Numbered from the stretch's first letter, positions 50,240 through 60,404 are shown. The stretch: 64,000 nucleotides of DNA from Anaerobaca lacustris (GCF_030012215.1 NZ_JASCXX010000023.1:41180-105179); one strand, 5' to 3'. Notes: generated by a model not told the origin, from the sequence alone. Translations and numbers: made by a program.

Positions 50240-51271
50240 TCATCGCCGTGGTTCATAGCCGGCCTGGAGCTGGCCGCAGGCGGCCTGGATGTGGTGGCCA
50301 AGCTTGAAACGGGTGACGGTCTCGACGCCGGCGTCTTTGAGGACTGAGGCGAATCGGGCGATTCGGTCGCGGCTGCTGCCGGCCAGCGCGCAGCCCGGGT
50401 AGGGATTGTGCTCGATCAGGTTGACGTTGCACGAGAAGCCCCGCAAGAGCATGACGAACTGGCGGGCGTGGGCGGTCGAGTCATTGAGTCGGTCGATCAG
50501 GACGTATTCGAACGTCACACGCTGCTGCGTCCGCGCCTGGTAGGCTCGTATCGCTTCGAGCAACTCCGCCAGGGGGTACTTCCGAGCGACCGGCATGATC
50601 CGGGTTCGGAGCGAATCGCTGGGCGCGTTGAGCGAGATCGCCAGCCGGGGATGGACGTCCTCTTTCGCCAGTCGTGCAATCGCCGGTGCCATTCCGCAGG
50701 TGCTGATCGTAATGTGCCTGATACCGATGTTCTTACCGGACGCATCGTTCAGGATGCGGACGGACTTCAGCACCGCCTCGTAGTTCTCGAACGGCTCGCC
50801 CATGCCCATATAGACCACATTGTGGATTTTGCCCGCGTCGGCCTCGGCCTGGTTGACCTGATCGGCGATCTCGCCGGCGGTCAGGTTGCGGCGCAGCTCG
50901 ATCCGGCCTGTGGCGCAGAACGCGCAGCCCATCGCACAGCCGACCTGCGTCGAGACGCATAGCGTCCGACGGTCGCCGTCGCGCAGCAGCACTGCCTCGA
51001 TCCGCTCGCCGTCGGCCAGTTCGAAGAGGTACTTCCTCGACCCGTCCGGGTCGGCCGGGCAATCGAGCGTCTTGAGCTGTGAGACGAAATAACCCTGGCC
51101 GCCCAGCTTCTCGCGAAACGCCTTGCTCAGCGGTGTGATGTCGGCGATCGTCCGGGCGTTCTTTGTGTGGAGGAAGCTGAAGATGTACCTGGCCAGATAG
51201 TTCTTCTGTCCCAGGTCCATCACGAGCCGTTCCAACTCGTCGAGCGTCTTGTCTTTGAGGTCCTTGTTCAT
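50240..51271 (-). CDS. rlmN: 23S rRNA (adenine-C2) methyltransferase RlmN
   Basis: Radical-SAM enzyme of 343 residues that methylates A2503 of 23S rRNA and A37 of some tRNAs. The cluster motif is C112-x3-C116-x2-C119 (CAMGCAFC) and the methyl-carrying Cys 332 lies in HHIQAACGQLQAG. VVYMGMGEPFENYEAVLKSV is the family's GEPL-like block. It converges on mraY with 20 nt between the stops. Confidence 0.96.
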   Translation of the reverse strand: MNKDLKDKTLDELERLVMDLGQKNYLARYIFSFLHTKNARTIADITPLSKAFREKLGGQGYFVSQLKTLDCPADPDGSRKYLFELADGERIEAVLLRDGDRRTLCVSTQVGCAMGCAFCATGRIELRRNLTAGEIADQVNQAEADAGKIHNVVYMGMGEPFENYEAVLKSVRILNDASGKNIGIRHITISTCGMAPAIARLAKEDVHPRLAISLNAPSDSLRTRIMPVARKYPLAELLEAIRAYQARTQQRVTFEYVLIDRLNDSTAHARQFVMLLRGFSCNVNLIEHNPYPGCALAGSSRDRIARFASVLKDAGVETVTRFKLGHHIQAACGQLQAGYEPRR

Positions 51272-51403
51272 CGCTCCATTCTACCACGCCGGCGCGCAAC
51301 CGTCGAATCCGGCCGTCGGCAAAGCCGTTTGCGTTGTCTTGCCGGGAGGCAGCGATCAGGCTACAATGCGGCTCATTCCTAACCGCTATCGAAGGAGTCT
51401 GCC

Positions 51404-52753
51404 ATGAATGCTTCGCATCGCGTCAGGTCAACGTCTCGCAGGGAATTCCTGAAACTGTCCGGCCGGATGGCCACTTCGGCGGCCCTTGTGGCGGGAGTTG
51501 TTCCTCGCATGTACGCCGGCGAAGCCGGGCCCATCAAGCTGGCCCTCGTCGGTTGCGGGGGCCGAGGCACCGGGGCCGTCGCCGACGCCTTCACGACGAC
51601 CGGCGGGCCGGTGAAGCTCTATGCCGTCGCGGACCTGTTCGAAGACCGGGTACAAGCCAGCCTGAAGAACCTCAACGAGATCCATGCCGACAAGGTGGAC
51701 GTCCCGCCGGAACGACGATTCGTCGGATTCGACGCGTACAAGCAGGCCATCGACTGCCTGAGCCCAGGCGATGTGGCCATCCTGGCGACGCACGCTGCCT
51801 TTCGCCCGATGCACTTCGAGTATGCGGTTCGCAGGGGAGTGCACATCTTCGCGGAAAAGTCCTTTGCCGCGGATGCCCCCGCCGCACGCCGCTGGCTCAA
51901 GGCGGCCGAACAATCGGAACAGAAGGGCCTGAAGGTCGGCGTTGGGTTCATGTGGCGTCACTCCCAGGCCCGGCAGGAGACGATCCAGCGGATCCACGAG
52001 GGGGCCATCGGCGACGTGCACACCCTGCGGATTTATCGCGTGCACGGGCCGGTCCAGTGCCCGCCGCTGCCTGAGGGCACGAACGAGCTGGTCTTTCAAC
52101 TTCGCTATCCGAACAGCTTCACGTGGGTCTCGTCCGGGTTCTACATCGACTGGCATTGCCACAACATCGACATCGCCTGCTGGACGAAAGGCGCCTGGCC
52201 CGTCTCGGCCCAGGGCATGGGCGGGCGGTGCTTCGAAGAGGCGGGCAGCCAGTTCGATCACTACACGGTCGAGTACACCTTCGCCGACGGCACGAAACTG
52301 TTCACCTTCTCGCGACACATGCACAACTGCTGGGAGACGTATGCCGATTACGCGCATGGCTCGAAGGGCTCGGCCGTGCTGATGGCGACCTTGGGCGAGC
52401 CGAGGCCGAAGATCTACAGAGGCCACGACATGACGGCGGAGAACCTGATCTGGGGCTTTGCAGGTCGCGATCCGAATCCCTACGTGGTCGAGTGGCAGCG
52501 TCTGCTGGACGCGATTCGCCAGGACAAGCCGCACAATGAAGCCCGCCGGGCCGGAGAGGCGGACGTCGTCGCACTGATGGGGCGCATGGCCACGCATTCG
52601 GGCCAGTTCATCACGTGGGACCAGGCGATGAACTCCCAGTTCCAGTTTGTGGCCGATATCGACCGCATGAACTTCGACACGCCCGCCCCGATCCACGCCG
52701 GTCCTGATGGCCTGTACGTGCCGCCGCAGCCCGGCATTACCAGAGAGCACTGA
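51404..52753 (+). CDS. Tat-exported Gfo/Idh/MocA oxidoreductase
   Basis: 449 residues. The twin-arginine motif STSRREFLKLSG near the start marks export in a folded state, with AGGAG before the ATG. The Rossmann motif ALVGCGGRGTGAVADAF and the EKS (IFAEKSFAADAPAARRWL) follow, then the C-terminal beta-sheet domain (IDWHCHNIDIACW). Such periplasmic dehydrogenase-like proteins are widespread in planctomycetes; substrate unknown. Confidence 0.9.
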   Translation: MNASHRVRSTSRREFLKLSGRMATSAALVAGVVPRMYAGEAGPIKLALVGCGGRGTGAVADAFTTTGGPVKLYAVADLFEDRVQASLKNLNEIHADKVDVPPERRFVGFDAYKQAIDCLSPGDVAILATHAAFRPMHFEYAVRRGVHIFAEKSFAADAPAARRWLKAAEQSEQKGLKVGVGFMWRHSQARQETIQRIHEGAIGDVHTLRIYRVHGPVQCPPLPEGTNELVFQLRYPNSFTWVSSGFYIDWHCHNIDIACWTKGAWPVSAQGMGGRCFEEAGSQFDHYTVEYTFADGTKLFTFSRHMHNCWETYADYAHGSKGSAVLMATLGEPRPKIYRGHDMTAENLIWGFAGRDPNPYVVEWQRLLDAIRQDKPHNEARRAGEADVVALMGRMATHSGQFITWDQAMNSQFQFVADIDRMNFDTPAPIHAGPDGLYVPPQPGITREH

Positions 52754-52781
52754 TCTCCAGAGGCGACACGGGGCTGTGCCT

Positions 52782-54782
52782 CTACCTGGGACCGTCTGCA
52801 TCGGGCAGAGCGACGAGTCTCTCCGAGGCATCCGCCGAGGCGTAGATCTGCGCGACCTTCCGCAACGCCTCATTATCGAAGCCCTCGAGGGTAAGGGGGC
52901 GTGGCGCGAGCATGCCAAGGGCGTCCGGGACGTCGCAGACCCGCAGCACGTTCAGGAACTGAGGGGCATCGGCGTCCATGTGCGAGGTGGGCGGGTTCAC
53001 GGCGATCGCGCCGGCGATCTCGGGCTCCAGCAGGGCGGCGTAGACGGCCAGGACGGCCGCCGGGCCTTGCCCCGCCACATGCACAGGCAGGCCCTGTTTG
53101 CGCAAGGCGCGGGCGGTGGCGATGATGTCCCAGACCCGCCCGGTATCGACTGTGCGACCCAGCAGGACGTGCGATCGCTCGACGTAGTTCGGCGGGTTCT
53201 TCTGCGTCCATCGGGTCCGGTCCACACCGCGAGGCGAGCAGACATACACGCGGTCGCCCGGCTTGCCGATCCGGCGCACCAGTGTCGAGACATCCTCATT
53301 CGGATCGGAATTCCGCACAACCATCACGACACGAGCCGAACCCTCGGCAATTCGTTCGAGGTGAACTTTGATTCCTTCCTCTGAGGCAAACCATTGCCCT
53401 GTCGGTTCCGGCCGGGCCGGCGGGACTCGTTCGGACAGCGACCCGAACGAAACGCGGCGAAGCTCGGCGAGAATCGCCGTCCGCCATGCGTCGTAGTGTC
53501 CCTTCTGTGGCGGCTCGACCCTGGCCATCGGCACGAAATGTCGGTCGATCGTGGTGTTCAGCTCATCGGCGGGAATATCCGAATCCGTGGGAAAGACGCG
53601 CAATTTTTCCTGATCGATGGCATACTCGCGCTGGTTGCGCGGACCGGTCGGGATATCCACCTCGCTGTCGTCGACCACGCGCGGGTCGTTCTTCAGGTGT
53701 GTGTTGATGAAGCGATAGGCCGCCTGACGGATGTCCTGGCGGTAGGCGTGGCCGCCGATGCTGACGAACGCATCGACGAAGTCGCTCGCTCCGTAGAGGC
53801 TGTAGAGCCGTTCGAGTCGGTTGATGACCCGCTCGTTGGCGTCCATCGGGAAGATCGGGTCCGCATCGCTGTTGGCAAACAGCATCGCGCGCGGCGCGAT
53901 CAGGGCCGCGATGCGGGCCCACGGCCATTGGAACGTGTTGTAGAGGAACATGCAGTCGCAGTGCCCGTTGATCACGCGATTGGAGACGTAGGACGGCAGG
54001 TCGGCCATGCCGCTGACCGGCACCGCCACCTTCACCCGCTCATCGGCGGCCGCGATCCAGAACGTTGCGGCCCCACCCCCACTGATGCCTGTGACCGCGA
54101 TCCGCTGCGGGTCCACGTCGGGCCGGGCGATCAGGTAGTCGATGCCCCGGATGCCGTTGAGGCACTCGACGCCCGCTGAGGTGTAGCCGCGTGAATGCCA
54201 CCACCAGCGCCCTTCGCGATACGTACCGTGATGGATCGCGGCGATCTCGCCCAATTGCAGCGTGTCGAGGACCAGGCAGACATAGCCGTGGCGGGCAAAC
54301 CAGATGCCGTGTGACTGGTAGGCGGTCTTATTGCCGTTGCGCCCGCAGAAGGAGTGGCCGCAGACATAGAGCACGGCAGGCAACCGCTGACCTGCTGGAA
54401 CCTGCGAGGGCCGATACAGATTCCCAGTGACGTACAGTCCCGGCATGCTCTGGTAGTGCAACATCTCGACCGTGTATCCGTCGCCTTCGAGCGTCCCAGT
54501 GACGGTCGCGCGAAGCGGCGTCTTCTCGGGCATCGGCCACAGGCCCAGCATGTGAAGGTATTCCTGCTTGTACGCCGGCCGAAGCCTCTCCCAGGTCTCC
54601 GGAGACTCGATATCGCCTGCGAACTTCTGATGGATTCGCTCGGCCTCGCGCCGGAGGTGCTGCTGGATCATCTCGTCACCGGGCTGCTCCCGGTCCGGCG
54701 TGCCGTATTCCTGGCCCGACCCCGAGGAGGCGATCAGAGCGCCAACGACGAACAGCAGGACGATCACTCGCATCGGTTGCAT
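52782..54782 (-). CDS. Large secreted alpha/beta-hydrolase, acetylxylan-esterase-like
   Basis: 666 residues with a signal peptide (VIVLLFVVGALIASSGS). Two hydrolase-like regions: in the first, LPAVLYVCGHSFCGRNGNK and GISGGG (232-237) with nucleophile Ser 234, and Asp in LFANSDADPIFP. The second (about 470-640) resembles another hydrolase fold, with QGPAAVLAVYAALLEPEIAGAIAV but a weak nucleophile elbow, so it may be inactive. Members deacetylate xylan or cleave other esters. No domain for surface attachment is seen. Confidence 0.8.
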   Translation of the reverse strand: MQPMRVIVLLFVVGALIASSGSGQEYGTPDREQPGDEMIQQHLRREAERIHQKFAGDIESPETWERLRPAYKQEYLHMLGLWPMPEKTPLRATVTGTLEGDGYTVEMLHYQSMPGLYVTGNLYRPSQVPAGQRLPAVLYVCGHSFCGRNGNKTAYQSHGIWFARHGYVCLVLDTLQLGEIAAIHHGTYREGRWWWHSRGYTSAGVECLNGIRGIDYLIARPDVDPQRIAVTGISGGGAATFWIAAADERVKVAVPVSGMADLPSYVSNRVINGHCDCMFLYNTFQWPWARIAALIAPRAMLFANSDADPIFPMDANERVINRLERLYSLYGASDFVDAFVSIGGHAYRQDIRQAAYRFINTHLKNDPRVVDDSEVDIPTGPRNQREYAIDQEKLRVFPTDSDIPADELNTTIDRHFVPMARVEPPQKGHYDAWRTAILAELRRVSFGSLSERVPPARPEPTGQWFASEEGIKVHLERIAEGSARVVMVVRNSDPNEDVSTLVRRIGKPGDRVYVCSPRGVDRTRWTQKNPPNYVERSHVLLGRTVDTGRVWDIIATARALRKQGLPVHVAGQGPAAVLAVYAALLEPEIAGAIAVNPPTSHMDADAPQFLNVLRVCDVPDALGMLAPRPLTLEGFDNEALRKVAQIYASADASERLVALPDADGPR

Positions 54783-54814
54783 GGGCTGACCCTTTCCATG
54801 TCGTCGAAGCCTTC

Positions 54815-55777
54815 TCAGATGGCTTCGAGCGTTGAGGGGGGCTTTGAACTGATATTGTAGGTCACGCTGACCACACCGGGCACGTCGCGATGGATCTGCT
54901 CGGCAAGGGCCTGGAGAACCTCGAACGACAGCCGGGTCGGGGTCGCTGTGCGGGCGTCGACGCTGTCCCAGCAGCGTACCTCGATCTGAAAGCCGAAATC
55001 ACGCTTGCCGTCCCGCATTCCGGTGACGCGATCCTCGTGCAGAATCGCCATGTACTGAAATGCCCCCGTGCCTTTCAGCAGGCGTTCGACGACGGTGGTC
55101 GCTCCACGCACGGTCGCAATGCGTTGCGGCGTCACCTCGCCGATCACTCGAGCCGCCAGCGCCGGCCCGGGGAACGGAATGCGATCGAACAGTTCGCTCT
55201 GGAGCCCCAGCGCCTTGCCGACCTTGCGGACACCGTCCTTGCGGAGCTGGATCAGGGGCTCGATGATGCGATAGCCGAAGGCCTCTTGCGGATCGATTCC
55301 GAGTTGCTCGAAGACATTGTGCTGCCGCTTGATTCCTGCGACGGTCTCATCGATGTCGGTCAGGATCGTACCCTGCAACAGGCATTTGGCTCGGCTTTCC
55401 CTGACGAGGCGTCCGAACACGTTGCGATAGAACGTCTGGGTAATCGCCTCACGTTTTTCCTCCGGGTCGGTCACTCCCTTGAGTGCCGCGAAGAACTCCT
55501 CGCGTGCATCGACCACCTCCACGGTCACGCCGAGAGCGCGGAAGAAGTTGACGACCTGCTCGGCCTCTCCCTCTCGCATCAGGCCGTTTTCGACAAAGAC
55601 AGTCCTCAGACGGTCGCCGAGGGCCCGGTGTCCGAGCATCGTGACGGCCGACGAATCGACGCCTCCCGACAGCGCATTGATCGCCGTTTCATTTCCGACC
55701 GCCTCCTGGATCTCTGCGACTTTGTCCGTGATGAACTGTTTGGTGTCAAGCGTCTGTGCGGGAATCTCTCTAGTCAC
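54815..55777 (-). CDS. guaA: Stand-alone GMP synthetase ATP-pyrophosphatase subunit
   Basis: 320 residues, the C-terminal half of GMP synthase only. The PP-loop ALSGGVDSSAVTMLGHRALG (37-43 core), RTVFVENGLMREGE, and CLLQGTILTDIDE are present, and the dimerisation end VSVTYNISSKPPSTLEAI closes the protein. The N-terminal glutamine amidotransferase with its catalytic Cys is absent and no such gene is in the window. It could use ammonia or a separate amidase encoded elsewhere, as in archaea. The start is GTG with AAGGAG upstream. Confidence 0.85.
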   Translation of the reverse strand: MTREIPAQTLDTKQFITDKVAEIQEAVGNETAINALSGGVDSSAVTMLGHRALGDRLRTVFVENGLMREGEAEQVVNFFRALGVTVEVVDAREEFFAALKGVTDPEEKREAITQTFYRNVFGRLVRESRAKCLLQGTILTDIDETVAGIKRQHNVFEQLGIDPQEAFGYRIIEPLIQLRKDGVRKVGKALGLQSELFDRIPFPGPALAARVIGEVTPQRIATVRGATTVVERLLKGTGAFQYMAILHEDRVTGMRDGKRDFGFQIEVRCWDSVDARTATPTRLSFEVLQALAEQIHRDVPGVVSVTYNISSKPPSTLEAI

Positions 55778-55967
55778 GTAGTCTTCTCCTTAGTGTCTTA
55801 TGGCCTGGACTTCTGCCGAGCAGCGTACGTTCCTGAGGCACCGCGCCACGGATGGCCCCGGGCAATCCGAACGAACCTCTGCCGCGTCCGTCGCATGGTA
55901 CCGCCCAAGGAGCGGCTGGGCAATCGGTGTCTTCGTGGTATTTCGGCAATCGAGCCGTGTCGAGCCG

Positions 55968-57326
55968 TCAGAGATACTGGCGGGGGAACGTCCACGGCGC
56001 CCGATATCGCGGAACTGCCAGGCGGGCGGCCTCGTCGTCGAGGATCTTTTCCGTCGTCGGGTCGAAGCGGATGGCCCGGCCCAGTTGCATCGAGAGATTG
56101 GCCAGGCAGATCGGCACGTCGATCCTGCAGTGATAGTCGGCGTTGCAACTCGGCTGCTTGCGGCTGCGGATGCAGTCGAGCCACTCCTGCTCGTGACCGG
56201 GCGATGACGGAATCGACTTCTCCGGCGGCTGCGCGTCTGCCAGCATATCCCCTTCCGGGACGATCTCGTGCCGGCCGTAGTCGGAGTACAGCGTCCCATT
56301 GAGACCGTGGAAGTAGATCCCCAGTCTTCGAGCGGGGCTGCCGCGACCGAAGTCGAAAGCAAAGCTGTTGACCAGCGACATCATCCAGGTCATCGTGAAG
56401 TTCGGGTATTGCCACACGATCTCCTGCACGTCGGGGGCGTCGCCGACGTCGCGAACGACGTAGCGACCGCCGGAGCAGTAGGTGCTCTGCGGATAGCCCA
56501 ATTCCAGCGCCCAGACCGGCAGATCGATGATGTGCGGCGCCATGCCGGGGGTCCAGCCGCCGCTGTAGGCCATGAAGGAGCAGTTGTAGTAGGCGTCTCT
56601 GACGATCAGCGGGTTGAACGGCTGCATCGGGCCGGGACCAACCCACTGGTCCCAGTCGATCTCGGCCGGCGGAGCGCTGTTGGGCGTGTCGCCGACGCCG
56701 TTGGGGCCCTGGTTCATCACGTTGAACGTCCGGGCGACGCTGATCGGCCCGAGCTTGCCCGAGCGAATGAACTCCACGACGCGCCGGTAGTTCTCCGAGG
56801 CGTGGATCTGCGTGCCGACCTGGCAGATCCGCCGATGGCGGCGCACGGCGTTGCGAACGGCGAAGCTCTCGCCGACATGGAGCGTCATGGGCTTCTGCAG
56901 GTAGAGGTCCTTGCCGGCCTCGCAGGCATCGACCGCCATACGGCAGTGCCAGTGGGGTGGCGATGCGATGATGACGGCGTCGATGTCTTTGGCCCCCAAC
57001 ATCTCGCGGTAGTCATGGTATGGCCTGGCGGTGCCCTGGAATTGGGCCACCACCGCGTCGCTTCGAGGCTTCCACACATCACACGCGCCGGTGACGACCA
57101 CATCGGCTCGGCTCGCGCAGGCGTTCAGATTGGCCCGGCCCATGCCGCCGCAACCGATCAGACCCACTCCGATCCGATCGTTGGCGCTGGGCTGGCCCGC
57201 CTGCCCCAGGGCGCCGGCGGGAACGTAGTAGGGGACTGCTATGCCGGCCAGGCCGGTCGTCGTGGCCTGGCGAATGAAGCTGCGTCGTGATACGTGCCGG
57301 GTCTCGGACATTTTCGTCTTCTCCAT
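55968..57326 (-). CDS. Tat-exported Gfo/Idh/MocA oxidoreductase
   Basis: 452 residues with twin-arginine signal HVSRRSFIRQATTTGLAG. Rossmann motif GVGLIGCGGMGRANLNAC, the E/QKP block LYLQKPMTLHVGE, and VGTQIHASENYRRVVEFIRSGKLGP, a subfamily marker of planctomycete proteins. Last gene of a minus-strand operon with URO-D, DUF6807, another Gfo/Idh and a pseudopilin. AAGGAA lies before ATG 57326. Confidence 0.92.
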   Translation of the reverse strand: MEKTKMSETRHVSRRSFIRQATTTGLAGIAVPYYVPAGALGQAGQPSANDRIGVGLIGCGGMGRANLNACASRADVVVTGACDVWKPRSDAVVAQFQGTARPYHDYREMLGAKDIDAVIIASPPHWHCRMAVDACEAGKDLYLQKPMTLHVGESFAVRNAVRRHRRICQVGTQIHASENYRRVVEFIRSGKLGPISVARTFNVMNQGPNGVGDTPNSAPPAEIDWDQWVGPGPMQPFNPLIVRDAYYNCSFMAYSGGWTPGMAPHIIDLPVWALELGYPQSTYCSGGRYVVRDVGDAPDVQEIVWQYPNFTMTWMMSLVNSFAFDFGRGSPARRLGIYFHGLNGTLYSDYGRHEIVPEGDMLADAQPPEKSIPSSPGHEQEWLDCIRSRKQPSCNADYHCRIDVPICLANLSMQLGRAIRFDPTTEKILDDEAARLAVPRYRAPWTFPRQYL

Positions 57327-57375
57327 ATCTTGGATTTCCTTGTATGCGCCGGGCCTCTTTCATGTGTGTGGCGGA

Positions 57376-58200
57376 CTACCATGCGGTCATCCAGCGGAGG
57401 TTGTCCCCGACATCCACCGGTTGCGATTGCCGATTCCACCGGAGCGTCCACAAGTCTTCGGCCCGTACGTATCGGACGCTCGCATCGCCGAAGCAGATGT
57501 TGAGGCCGGCTCTGTGGCGCCGCATGGCATAGCATACCATGCGCGACCAGTTGCCGATATGGAACATCTGCTCCTCGGTTGCCACATCGCCCGGCACAGG
57601 ATCGCTGGAGTCGGGCCAGGCGTTGTTCCACCTCGCATCGCCGATGAAAGGAACATCCTTGATGCCCTTGACGTCGATAGCCGCCCACGTCAGGTCCGTC
57701 TGCAGCCGGTTGCCGCCGGCGTCCATCGAATTCCGCAGCCAGGAATTCTCTCCGAAACTGCCGATGCCCCAGTCGGTGTCGGCCATCCATTCGGCCTGCG
57801 CCACGTCGATCTGCCAGGCATTGCGGGTATACCCGAAGAAACTCTGGGCTTGCGCGCCGGTCGGGTTTCCCGTGGCAACCTGCGTTGCCGATGGACAGGT
57901 CCGCATCTTGTTGATGTCGGCGTAGTAGGGTCGCAGCGAGTCCATGTACGTAGTCTGGTGGGTGCCCCCGATAAAGACGGGAAGCTTCGACTCGTGGTCC
58001 TGGGCATAGAGGTGATAGCACAGACCCCACTGCTTCAATGCCGCCATGCAGACCGTGCCTCGCACCTGCTTGCGGGCCATGTTCAACGTCGGGATCAGGA
58101 TCGCCATGAGCAGGGCGATGATGGCGATGACCACAAGCAACTCGATCAACGTGAAGCCTTTGCGGCATCTCGTTCCGCTCGGAAGAAGGACCTTCGTCAT
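57376..58200 (-). CDS. Pseudopilin-like protein (H-x9-DG family)
   Basis: 274 residues. RKGFTLIELLVVIAIIALLMAILIPTLNMARK is a complete class III prepilin signal with Gly at -1 and Glu at +5. The C-terminal RHRAGLNICFGDASVRYV is the H-x9-D[GA] signature of these planctomycete pseudopilin-like proteins. ATG 58200 follows AGAGG at six bases. It is placed inside a sugar-catabolic operon, suggesting that it helps display or move material at the surface; that is inference. Processing would rely on a prepilin peptidase outside the window. Confidence 0.9.
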   Translation of the reverse strand: MTKVLLPSGTRCRKGFTLIELLVVIAIIALLMAILIPTLNMARKQVRGTVCMAALKQWGLCYHLYAQDHESKLPVFIGGTHQTTYMDSLRPYYADINKMRTCPSATQVATGNPTGAQAQSFFGYTRNAWQIDVAQAEWMADTDWGIGSFGENSWLRNSMDAGGNRLQTDLTWAAIDVKGIKDVPFIGDARWNNAWPDSSDPVPGDVATEEQMFHIGNWSRMVCYAMRRHRAGLNICFGDASVRYVRAEDLWTLRWNRQSQPVDVGDNLRWMTAW

Positions 58201-58269
58201 GACAGACCTCTCGATCGCGCACTGAACTCCAGAGTCCATCACACAAATCTCCTCATGGCTGAGTCGTGG

Positions 58270-59370
58270 TCAGGCGTCGTCCCGCAGGGGCAGGGACACC
58301 GGACGACGGCTTTGGTAGCACTGCTGGGCCGCGAAGACCACCTCGTGGGTCTTGACGGCGTCGTCGAGATTGCAGTGGGATTCCACGTCGCTTTGCAGGC
58401 ACCCGATGAAGTGATCGATCTGGCCCTGGAACGGGTGGTGGGATACGTCGCTGGAGTCCGGGCAGATGGTGGGGACCTCGATCCAGTCTTTCTGTCCGGG
58501 GAAGGCGGCCGACCAGAGGCGGTTGTTCCTGATCGAGCCGCGATCGCCGAAGACCTCGATGGGAAAGGTGTACGGCTGAACGCACTCGAAGTTGACCGAG
58601 ACCTTGCCGAGGGTCCCGTTGGCGAAGCGCACGAGGGCCATCTCCAGGCCGTCGTACTCCATCGGCGCATAGTCCTGCCACGTGTTGGTTATGGGATTGT
58701 ACTGATGCGTCTTGCCCTTGCGTCGGCCTCCCGCATAGGCGAAGACCTCGACCGGATCGGCGGCCTCGAACTCATCCGGCGCCGCAAACCAGCGCAGGGC
58801 ATCGATGGCATGACAACCCGCCACGGCCATTGCACTGACGGCGGTCGCCTTCTTGCGGCCGTCCTCCCAGCCACCCCACCAGGCGCCGTTGTACGACTGA
58901 TAGTCCGTCTCGACGCAATAGACCTGCCCCAGGGCGCCGGTGGCGATGAGCCGCTTGATCGTCTGAAAGAGCGGATTCCAGCGCAGCACGAAGCTGACAA
59001 CAGTCTTGACGCCCGCCTTCCGCACCGCGTCCTGCATCGCGTACAACTCTTCGAGTGAGTTGGCCGCAGGCTTCTCAATCACGATGTGCTTGCCGGCCGC
59101 CGCCGCGGCCAGGACATTCTCGCAGTGCACGTGCTGAGGGGTGCACACGCAGACGATGTCCACACTGTCGTGTTTCAGAGCGGCGTCCAGACTGTCATAG
59201 CAGACGGCCCCGCTCAGCCCATATTGGTCGGCCAGACACTGTGCGCTGGCCAGGCGCCGACTGGAGATGGCCACCACGTCGGCGTGGGGGTTGTTCAGGA
59301 ACGCCTGGACATGCTGGGTCGCTACCCAACCCGCTCCGTGCACCAGGACTCCATAGTGTCGCTTCGTCAT
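58270..59370 (-). CDS. Gfo/Idh/MocA family oxidoreductase (cytoplasmic)
   Basis: 366 residues without a Tat or signal sequence. VLVHGAGWVATQHVQAFLNN is the Rossmann start, VIEKPAANSLEELYAMQDAV holds the EKP motif with the catalytic Lys, and VAGCHAIDALRWF matches the histidine-bearing segment. ATG 59370 overlaps the DUF6807 stop as ATGA, so the two are coupled. Likely a sugar dehydrogenase in the same pathway. Confidence 0.9.
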   Translation of the reverse strand: MTKRHYGVLVHGAGWVATQHVQAFLNNPHADVVAISSRRLASAQCLADQYGLSGAVCYDSLDAALKHDSVDIVCVCTPQHVHCENVLAAAAAGKHIVIEKPAANSLEELYAMQDAVRKAGVKTVVSFVLRWNPLFQTIKRLIATGALGQVYCVETDYQSYNGAWWGGWEDGRKKATAVSAMAVAGCHAIDALRWFAAPDEFEAADPVEVFAYAGGRRKGKTHQYNPITNTWQDYAPMEYDGLEMALVRFANGTLGKVSVNFECVQPYTFPIEVFGDRGSIRNNRLWSAAFPGQKDWIEVPTICPDSSDVSHHPFQGQIDHFIGCLQSDVESHCNLDDAVKTHEVVFAAQQCYQSRRPVSLPLRDDA

Positions 59371-60374
59371 GGCCGCATTCTCCCACTCGTTGGTTTGGGG
59401 GTGTCGTTGAAGAGTTCCCACTGCCTTGTGTACATCGTTTCGCTCGTCTGGCCGCCCGGCCGAATCCACAGCCGGTATTGGAGCGTGAGTGTCTTGCCCT
59501 TTGTCAGTACATAGCGCGTGCCTTGGGCGGGAAACGTGGGCTGGAACCACGGCAGATCGGGATACTCGATGTAATCGCCGGGGTAGTCGGGATTGCTGGC
59601 CTTCTCGAACACGGCCAGGCCGACCGACCGATTGCCCTCTTGGCGGATGCCGAGACTGTCCGACCAGGCCCGACGCGGGTCGGCCCCGGCTCGATCGGCA
59701 TGGTGGACCAGTCGCATCTGCTGAATCGGCGATAGACGGATGTTCAGCCCGCCGTAGGCATCCGTGCCGCGACGCGCCAGCGCCACATCGTCGGCCAGGG
59801 CCTCGAAGTGAAAGGCCAGATCGATATGCCGGCCTTCCGCCCCTGCCCGATGCACGCAGATGACAGCCACCTCACGCACGATGGGTGTCTGGTCCTCCCA
59901 CAGCCACAGGCTCTCGGCCTCGATCCGAGCGTGCTCGGCGCCGCTGCGGAGTTTAACGTTAGCCGTCGGACGGGCGATGACGGTCTGAAGGGCATGGAGG
60001 TCGCCCCGTTGTCCGCGCCAGTCCACCTCGGGCCACGCCCAGTAGATGCCCCGATGATGGGGATGGTCCACCGACCAATCCTGCGTCAAGACCTCGCCGT
60101 CCGGCCCGTACAAAGGGTGGATGTAGTTGCTCCGGGCCCTGGCATAGCGGCGATTGCCTTCGGCGATCGACTCGACATAACCCGCCGGAGGCTGGACTGT
60201 CAGGTAGTTATACTGCAAGACGGGCCGACCGGCCTCCGTGACGACGACCTGGCCCGTGTGCGGGTCTCTGGCCGCCCGAACGAGCGGCGCGTCCGCCTCT
60301 CCAGCTACAGAGACAGGCGACAGGCCACAGACGACAACGAGAGTACCGATGAGAACTGCTCTGACGAGGAACAT
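59367..60374 (-). CDS. DUF6807 (PmoA-like) secreted protein
   Basis: 335 residues. ATG 60374 gives a signal peptide MFLVRAVLIGTLVVVCGLSP; GGGAG lies about 11 bases upstream. RPVLQYNYLTVQPPAG, NYIHPLYGPDGEVLTQDWSVDHPHHRGIYWAW and the later GGLNIRLSP match DUF6807, a beta-rich family common in planctomycetes and Bacteroidetes sugar loci. The conserved DHPHHRG block contains possible catalytic or metal-binding His residues. Exact function unknown. Confidence 0.85.
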   Translation of the reverse strand: MFLVRAVLIGTLVVVCGLSPVSVAGEADAPLVRAARDPHTGQVVVTEAGRPVLQYNYLTVQPPAGYVESIAEGNRRYARARSNYIHPLYGPDGEVLTQDWSVDHPHHRGIYWAWPEVDWRGQRGDLHALQTVIARPTANVKLRSGAEHARIEAESLWLWEDQTPIVREVAVICVHRAGAEGRHIDLAFHFEALADDVALARRGTDAYGGLNIRLSPIQQMRLVHHADRAGADPRRAWSDSLGIRQEGNRSVGLAVFEKASNPDYPGDYIEYPDLPWFQPTFPAQGTRYVLTKGKTLTLQYRLWIRPGGQTSETMYTRQWELFNDTPKPTSGRMRP

Positions 60375-60404
60375 AGTATCTGCGTCTCCCATAAGTGACA
60401 TTCT

